Of a stretch of DNA of 64,000 nt, positions 58,887-64,000 are shown in pieces (position 1 is the first letter of the stretch; each line of letters opens with the position of its first letter). The position numbers and the translations under genes were made by a program. Origin of the DNA: Desulfarculaceae bacterium. GTDB taxonomy: Bacteria > Desulfobacterota > Desulfarculia > Desulfarculales > Desulfarculaceae. The stretch covers positions 62,001 through 126,000 of the forward strand of contig JAHLKT010000005.1 in NCBI GenBank assembly GCA_020444545.1. The letters are read 5' to 3'. The notes beneath the pieces were generated by a model. It ran no database searches and was not told where the DNA came from. It was given only the letters and a program-made list of their open reading frames with translations.

Positions 58887-59762
58887 TCAAACTTTGCGAA
58901 CGTAATGCTTGGCGAAGAGCCCGCTGGGCTTCACGCACAGGATCAGCACGATGACCGCGAAGGCCACCACCGACTTGAACTCCACGGACACGTAGCCGCC
59001 GAAGAGGTTCTCCACCACCCCCAGGATGAACCCGCCCAAGACCGCGCCCACCAGGGAAGTCATGCCTCCCAGCACCGCGGCCGAGAAGCCCTTGAGCTGC
59101 GGGGTCCACATCAGGTTGGGGTCCAGGGTGTCGGTGGAGGCGATGAGGAAAGCCGCGCAGGCCCCCACCACCGAGCTCATGCCCCAGGTGAGCATCATGA
59201 TGCGCCCCACCCGGATGCCCATGAGCCGGGCCGCCTGCTCGTTCTGCTGGGTGGCCTTCATGGCCACGCCCACCTTGGTGTAGCGGAAGAACAGGAACAA
59301 GAGGATCATCAGGGCGCAGGCCACCCCCAGGGTGACCAGGTTCAAGTCGCTGATAACCACGCCCCCGCCCAGCTCGTGCACCTCGAAGTCGCTGGCCGGG
59401 AAAGGGAAGCTCTTCTGGTCCGCGCCCCAGCGCCAGGAGGCGATGCCGTAGAGCATCATCTCCAGGCCCAGGGTGATGATGATCAGGCCCAGTAGGTTGG
59501 GCTCCTTGGCCCGGCGCAAAAAGGCGAACTCGATGAAAGCGCCCAGGGCGAAGGCGAAGGCCAGGGCCAGGGCAAAGGAAGCCCCAAAGCCCAGGCCGTA
59601 GTTGGTCATGAGCATGAAGGCCACGAAGGCGCTGAGCATGGCCATGTCGCCCTGGGCGAAGTTCAAGACTTCGCTGGTCTTGTAGATGATGACCATGGCC
59701 AGGGCCATGAGGGCATAGGTGGCCCCGATGGCGATGCCGCTGGTGATGAGCTGGCCTAGCAA
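58887..59762 (-). CDS. livH: Branched-chain amino acid ABC transporter permease LivH
   Basis: 291 aa, about eight helices. The N-terminus QLITSGIAIGATYALMALAM and the EVLNFAQGDMAMLSAFVAFM motif are typical of LivH. FSAAVLGGMTSLVGAVLGGF is the cytoplasmic coupling (EAA-like) region. It pairs with LivM. Confidence 0.93.
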   Translation of the reverse strand: MLGQLITSGIAIGATYALMALAMVIIYKTSEVLNFAQGDMAMLSAFVAFMLMTNYGLGFGASFALALAFAFALGAFIEFAFLRRAKEPNLLGLIIITLGLEMMLYGIASWRWGADQKSFPFPASDFEVHELGGGVVISDLNLVTLGVACALMILLFLFFRYTKVGVAMKATQQNEQAARLMGIRVGRIMMLTWGMSSVVGACAAFLIASTDTLDPNLMWTPQLKGFSAAVLGGMTSLVGAVLGGFILGVVENLFGGYVSVEFKSVVAFAVIVLILCVKPSGLFAKHYVRKV

Positions 59763-59794
59763 ATTTTCATCCCCTCCCCGGTCCCGGCCGCGCC

Positions 59795-59908
59795 AGCCAC
59801 CGGCATACGGTGTTGCTGGCTGCGCTCGGGCCTCGACGTAGTTTCAGCTACGCCTGCGGCCCTCGCTTGCCAGTCGCCTTGTCTGCCGGCGGCTGGCTGT
59901 GCCGGGCC
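59795..59908 (-). repeat. Dispersed intergenic palindromic element, long form, between livM and livH
   Basis: On the minus strand it contains GGCCCGGCACAG, GGCAGACAAGGCG, GCAAGCGAGGGCCGCAGGCG, an inner hairpin (GTAGCT / ACTACG region), CGAGGCCCGAGCGC and CACCGTATGCCGG. The order is the same as at 42230-42355. It sits inside the liv operon, in the 249-base gap between livM and livH, so the two may be partly uncoupled. Confidence 0.6.
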
Positions 59909-60011
59909 TGCACTCGGACAGTCCCTTATTTGATCGGCGCCTAATGCCCGGTGGCGCCTGTATCAATGTCCCTCCTCCGCTTGCGAACGACCTTCCCGCA
60001 ATACCCGCTTT

Positions 60012-61061
60012 CTAGAAGGGCCAGGTCCGCCAGTAGATCTTGGTGCGTATCCAGAAGCCGTAGAGCCCCAGGGGCTCGAAAATGATGATCAGGACCATGA
60101 TCAGGCCGAACACCACGTATTGCACGTTGGGCAGCCCGCTCAGGGTGAACACCTGCTGGCTAAGCTCGGTGAGAACCGGGCCCAGATAGGGCAGCTCGCC
60201 GATGCGGGCCAGCTCCTGCTGGAGCCAGGTGATGAGCAAGGCGCCCATGACCGAGCCCAGGATGGAGCCCAGGCCGCCCACCACCACCATGGCCAGGAAC
60301 ATGATGCTCACCATGATGTTGAAGGTGTGGGGGCTGATGAAGCCCAGCACGAAGGCCATGAGCCCGCCGCCGATGCCGGTGTAAAAGGCGCTGACCGCGA
60401 AGGCCAGGGTCTTGTAGTAGGTCAGGTTCACCCCGATGCACTCGGCGGCGATGTCGGAGTCGCGGATGGCCACGAAGGCCCGCCCCACCCGGGTCTTGGC
60501 CAGATTGCGCATGCCCCAGGCCAGGGCCACGCACACCGGCATGATCACCGCGTAGCGCCCCGCGTCCGAGTCGATGAGACCGCCGAAGATGAACAGCTTG
60601 GGCGACTGCAAGCCCATGTGCCCGCCCAGGAAGTCCAGGCGGCCCAGGATCTGGGTGATGGTCAGGCCGAAGCCCAGGGTGGCGATGGCCAGATAGGGGC
60701 CCTCCAGCCGGAGCGCGGGCAGTCCCAGGAGGAACCCGAAGCCCGCGCTGATCAGGCCGGCCACGGGCAGGGCGATCACAAAGGGCAGGCCCAGGTGCTG
60801 CATCAGGGCCAGGGTGCTGTAGGCGCCGATGGCGAAAAAGCCGGCGTGGCCCAGGGAGATCTGGCCGGTGTAGCCCACCAACAGGTTCAGCCCCAGGGCC
60901 ACGATGACGTTTATGGCCATGAGGTTGACGGTGTAGATGTGGTAGGAGCCGACCAGGAAGGGGAAGACGGCCAGGGCGGCCAGCAGCGCGATCATCCAAA
61001 ATACTTGCGGCCCGCTGTCCAGCAGACGGATGTCCTCATAATAGTCGCGCTTCATGTCCAT
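60012..61061 (-). CDS. livM: Branched-chain amino acid ABC transporter permease LivM
   Basis: 349 aa, about ten helices. YTVNLMAINVIVALGLNLLV, GYTGQISLGHAGFFAIGAYS and MVVVGGLGSILGSVMGALLI are LivM landmarks. A C-terminal segment, VLIIIFEPLGLYGFW, matches the family end. It is the first gene of the liv operon on the minus strand. Confidence 0.94.
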   Translation of the reverse strand: MDMKRDYYEDIRLLDSGPQVFWMIALLAALAVFPFLVGSYHIYTVNLMAINVIVALGLNLLVGYTGQISLGHAGFFAIGAYSTLALMQHLGLPFVIALPVAGLISAGFGFLLGLPALRLEGPYLAIATLGFGLTITQILGRLDFLGGHMGLQSPKLFIFGGLIDSDAGRYAVIMPVCVALAWGMRNLAKTRVGRAFVAIRDSDIAAECIGVNLTYYKTLAFAVSAFYTGIGGGLMAFVLGFISPHTFNIMVSIMFLAMVVVGGLGSILGSVMGALLITWLQQELARIGELPYLGPVLTELSQQVFTLSGLPNVQYVVFGLIMVLIIIFEPLGLYGFWIRTKIYWRTWPF

Positions 61062-61086
61062 GAGGGCGGGCTTCCTCCGAGGTGGA

Positions 61087-61485
61087 TCAGGGCGTCTTTG
61101 GTTTGGAGGTCTTGGACCGGGTCAGGCGGTCGGCCACGCGGTCGGCGTAGTCGTCCTGGCTGAAGATGCCCGAGTCGGGCCGGGTGCGGCCCAGCTTCAT
61201 GGTCAAATAGTTCAGCCGTTTCAGGGCCTGATAACGGGTCTTCTCGTCCGGCGCGTTGGCCAGCATGTCCTCGACCTGCATCAACTCTTTGCGGGATTCC
61301 AGCTCGGGGGGGGTGAAACCGGCGTTCTTGAGCACCTTGTAGGCCAGGCGCAGCTCCTCGGGCACGTTGGAGTCGTCCTCCAACTCGAGGGGTTGGCCCC
61401 GCCCGGGCAGGTCGGAGAAATCGCCGCGTTCGGCGGCCTCCTTGATGCGCTCCTCGGCCAGCTTACCAAAGATGTCAAATGCCAA
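61087..61485 (-). CDS. DUF1992 (DnaJ homologue C28-type) domain protein
   Basis: About 132 aa from the TTG at 61485, which has GGGAGGGAG about 6 bases upstream; earlier in-frame starts add an Arg-rich tail without support. DIFGKLAEERIKEAAERGDF and SDLPGRGQPLELEDDSNVPE, then LAYKVLKNAGFTPPELESRK, are the DUF1992 signature. The domain occurs at the C-terminus of eukaryotic DNAJC28. Its function is unknown. Confidence 0.9.
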   Translation of the reverse strand: MAFDIFGKLAEERIKEAAERGDFSDLPGRGQPLELEDDSNVPEELRLAYKVLKNAGFTPPELESRKELMQVEDMLANAPDEKTRYQALKRLNYLTMKLGRTRPDSGIFSQDDYADRVADRLTRSKTSKPKTP

Positions 61486-61613
61486 TGTGCGCTCCCTCCC
61501 GATGCGCGTGGCCCGCCCCTCCGGCCGCTCGCGGCGGGCGGGTAGGGCGCGCAAGAGATGTTAGCTTATAACTATCGGCTTTCGCAAGCCAGATCGGCCA
61601 TGCCCGGGCGGAA

Positions 61614-62651
61614 TCAGCCTCCCAGGCGGGACATGGCGCAGCCCGCGGCGTGGGCGCTCACCGGGGCCTGGTCGTGCTCCCGGGGTTTCATGCGGGCCGC
61701 CTCCATAAGGGCCTCGGCCAGCTCGGAGTCGTCGGCTCCCCGGCGCAGCAGGGGCCGAAGGTCCACGGCCAGCTCGGAGAACAAACAGGGCACCAGCTTG
61801 CCCTCGGCCGAGAGGCGCAGGCGGTTGCAGGTGGCGCAGAAGTGGCTGGACAGGGCGCTGATCACCCCCAGCTCGCCGGGAGCCCCGGCCAGGCGCATGC
61901 GCTGGGCCGGTCCGTCGCCGGGCCGGGCGGGCAGCATCTCCAGATCGCCCATGCCCCCCAGGCGGCGCACCACTTCCTCGGCCGAGAGGAAGCGCTCCTG
62001 CGAAAATGGCGTATTGCGCCCCACGGGCATGTACTCGATGAAGCGCACCGCCAGGGGCATCTCGCGGGTCAGCCCCGCGAAGTCCTCGATCTCGTCCTGG
62101 TTCACCCCGCCCAAGAGCACCACGTTGAGCTTGACCGCCATGCGGCCGCTGGCCAGGGCGGCCTCGATTCCCTGCCAAACCTTGGCCAGTTTGGCGGCCC
62201 CGTGTTCTTCGCCCACGCCGGTCACCCGGCCGTAGACCTCGGGCTTCAGGCTGTCCAGGCTCACGTTAACCGTGGACACCCCGGCCTCAAGGAGCAGCGG
62301 CAGGCGCTCGGTCAAAAGCAGGGCGTTGGTGGTCAGGCGAAGGTCCGGGCGGGGCTCTATGGCGGCCAGCTCGCGCAGCAGGCGGCCCAGGCCGCGCCGC
62401 AAGAGCGGCTCGCCGCCGGTCAGGCGTATCTTGTCCACCCCCAGGCTCACGGCCACCCGGGCCACCCGGGCCATCTCCTCCAGGCTCAGCACCTGGTCGT
62501 GGGGCAGCTTGGCGATGCCTTCGGGGGGCATGCAATAGGCGCAGCGCAGGTTGCACAGGTCGGTGATGGACAGGCGCAGGTAGTGCAGGCGGCGTCCGAA
62601 GGGATCGACCAGCTTAGGCGCGGCGGGGATGTGGGGACCGGGGCTGCTCAT
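61614..62651 (-). CDS. moaA: GTP 3',8-cyclase
   Basis: About 345 aa from the ATG at 62651, with GGAA 7 bases upstream; a TTG at 62663 is the alternative. Radical SAM site LRLSITDLCNLRCAYCMPPE (Cys33, 37, 40). Second cluster FCATCNRLRLSAEGKLVPCL. The C-terminus ends AMSRLGG, the expected GG tail. It makes the first molybdopterin intermediate. The molybdenum hydroxylase at 30958-34610 would use the product. Confidence 0.96.
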   Translation of the reverse strand: MSSPGPHIPAAPKLVDPFGRRLHYLRLSITDLCNLRCAYCMPPEGIAKLPHDQVLSLEEMARVARVAVSLGVDKIRLTGGEPLLRRGLGRLLRELAAIEPRPDLRLTTNALLLTERLPLLLEAGVSTVNVSLDSLKPEVYGRVTGVGEEHGAAKLAKVWQGIEAALASGRMAVKLNVVLLGGVNQDEIEDFAGLTREMPLAVRFIEYMPVGRNTPFSQERFLSAEEVVRRLGGMGDLEMLPARPGDGPAQRMRLAGAPGELGVISALSSHFCATCNRLRLSAEGKLVPCLFSELAVDLRPLLRRGADDSELAEALMEAARMKPREHDQAPVSAHAAGCAMSRLGG

Positions 62652-62703
62652 ATGTTTTTCCAAGCATGCGGCGACCCAAGTTTAGCCCCCAGTTCCCGGG
62701 GCG

Positions 62704-64000
62704 TCAACGCGCCAGCATCCCCCGGTATCGCTCGATCATGTTGGTGAGCAGCTTGTAATGCCCCACCACCTCGCGCTCCACGGTGTTGGCCGGCTCGTTG
62801 GAGAGGTAGCGGCGGCGCAGGTAGGGGTTTTTCAGGTACCCCTCGCAGATGGTGAGCAGCTTGTCCAGCTGCTGGGGGTGGCGGGCGGCCAGATCCTCGC
62901 CCTCCTGGCCCAGGATGTGGGTGAGGATGATGAGTATCTGCACGTGCTTGAACTGGCGGCCAAAGGCGTCGGCCCGGTTCTTGACCAGCTTTTCGATCAG
63001 GCGCAGGCGGTGGGCCCACTTCACGTCCCGGATCGACTGGCGCGCCTCCTGGTGCAGATAGGGGTGGCGCTCCAGGTCGGTCCTTTGGGCCGGGTCCTCC
63101 AGATAAGAATAGACCACCTTGAGGCAGCGCTCGAACTGGTCCGAGCTGTAGTCGGCCAGGATGTTGCGGTGCTTGTGCAGCCAGGCGGTGAGAAACTTGA
63201 GCCGGGTGGAGGTGTCAACGGTGTTGCTCAGCCTCTCGCGGCCGGCGTAGATGATGCTGCCTTCGTACTCGCCGCGCACGATGTCCTGCAACACCAGCAC
63301 CCGGTCCTGGCTGAGCCCCAGCACGTCCAGCCCGCCCAGGGCCTCACCGCTCTGGGGGTGGATCACCTCCTGGCCGGCCACGCTCATGGCGCGGTCCTCC
63401 AGCACGTTGGCCGGATGGTAGGCGTGCTGGGTGTAGTGCACCCGCACCAGGACCACCCGGCGCTTGGGGTCCACGTAATAGCCGCCCTCGGCCAGTTGCT
63501 GGTGCCCGGCCTTGGTGCAGCCTCCGGCGCTGACCAGGGCGGTCTTTTCCACCCGGGGCAGCCCGCCCTTGGCCCCCAGGCTGGTCAGGGTGGTTATGGC
63601 CCGGTCCGAGTGGCCCAGCACCTTGACCACGTAGCGCTCCCTGCGGCGGGTGAGCCGCCGGGCGAACAGGGCGGCCGAGGTGTGGCGCTCCCCGCAGATG
63701 GGGAAGCCGGTCTGCTCCATGAGAAAGTTATAAACGAACTGGCGGTTGTCCGCGTAGGACTGGTTGTCCCCGGCGATGAACTTGCCCACCCTCCGGCCGA
63801 AGCGCTTTATTTCGCCGTCCAGGTCCGAGGGAAACGAGGCGAACACCCCGGCCAAATGAAACTGGCCCTCCTGGTCGCGGGCCAACACATGCCCCCGGTC
63901 CATGGCCATGAGCATGGGCAGCAGCTGCACGTAGCGCCGCACCGGGGTGGGGCCGCCCAGGCCCAGGGCTTTCTCCATCTCCGGGGCCAGGTTGCGCGGC
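62704..64000 (-). CDS. Unrecognised large protein, 5' partial
   Basis: The frame stays open past an ATG at 63978 to the window edge, so the N-terminus is probably outside (PRNLAPE precedes that ATG in frame). At least 424 aa are visible, soluble, basic and helical. Segments include LGVFASFPSDLDGEIKRFGR (read as HLAGVFASFPSDL), CGERHTSAALFARRLTRRRE, TKAGHQQLAEGGYYVDPKRR, TSTRLKFLTAWLHKHRNILA and HVQILIILTHILGQEGEDLA. The many Arg and His could mean nucleic-acid binding. I do not recognise a family. Confidence 0.7.
   Translation of the reverse strand, partial: PRNLAPEMEKALGLGGPTPVRRYVQLLPMLMAMDRGHVLARDQEGQFHLAGVFASFPSDLDGEIKRFGRRVGKFIAGDNQSYADNRQFVYNFLMEQTGFPICGERHTSAALFARRLTRRRERYVVKVLGHSDRAITTLTSLGAKGGLPRVEKTALVSAGGCTKAGHQQLAEGGYYVDPKRRVVLVRVHYTQHAYHPANVLEDRAMSVAGQEVIHPQSGEALGGLDVLGLSQDRVLVLQDIVRGEYEGSIIYAGRERLSNTVDTSTRLKFLTAWLHKHRNILADYSSDQFERCLKVVYSYLEDPAQRTDLERHPYLHQEARQSIRDVKWAHRLRLIEKLVKNRADAFGRQFKHVQILIILTHILGQEGEDLAARHPQQLDKLLTICEGYLKNPYLRRRYLSNEPANTVEREVVGHYKLLTNMIERYRGMLAR

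Overview
The window is GC-rich chromosomal DNA from an anaerobic bacterium, most likely a Desulfobacterota (deltaproteobacterial) lineage of the Desulfarculus type. That placement is inference. It rests on a corrinoid-activating ASKHA protein, DUF362 and HybA-like iron-sulfur proteins, a UGA-containing C-GCAxxG-C-C gene, a molybdenum hydroxylase, FeoAB, and dispersed TCATTGCGAGG-type intergenic repeats. There is no rRNA, no CRISPR array, no complete prophage and no tRNA that I could recognise.

Layout. 1-9148 is housekeeping: a partial ASKHA protein, a kinase-like protein plus universal stress protein, an M48 protease lipoprotein, a thiamine-binding-like protein, a HEAT-like protein, the dnaX-ybaB-recR operon and an MBL-fold hydrolase. 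9289-16260 is an accessory array of four divergent gene pairs. Each pair has an exported solenoid-like protein on the minus strand and a tape-measure-like protein on the plus strand. Only the last tape-measure gene is full length (644 aa). The first three stop at about residue 117 at a conserved junction and terminator. The outer parts of the genes are near-identical and GC-rich, while the divergent cores are AT-rich and unlike each other. This is the best candidate for an undescribed diversification system.

16257-24602 holds DedA, a DsbD-alpha-like protein, a degenerate class III aminotransferase, an HD-GYP response regulator with a soluble histidine kinase, and a feo operon headed by a Fur-FeoA fusion regulator. 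24778-27967 is a nearly complete sigma-54 circuit: a palindrome, a PAS/AAA+/Fis activator, repeated upstream sites, a -24/-12 promoter, then a Tat-exported four-cluster ferredoxin and a small membrane subunit. 28148-34610 carries a DUF362 ferredoxin, a FetAB-like metal exporter and a three-subunit molybdenum hydroxylase.

34981-44962 holds an N-terminally anchored protein, an APC permease, a DUF2975/HTH pair, an Old Yellow Enzyme homologue, a DUF3795 protein, a carboxymuconolactone decarboxylase-like protein, a TIM-barrel protein and glycogen phosphorylase. At 45101-46111 two tandem C-GCAxxG-C-C genes lie side by side. The second has an in-frame TGA exactly where the first has its redox Cys, followed by a short hairpin, so it reads as a selenoprotein that ordinary gene callers would truncate. 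46424-55724 is translation-related and mixed: YbaK, an eRF1-like protein, a Na/Pi cotransporter, Dtd, LarB, PrmA, RsmE and a hydrolase. 55999-61061 is a complete liv ABC transporter. DUF1992, MoaA and a partial unknown gene close the window.

Intergenic DNA carries at least four families of short inverted repeats, noted individually.
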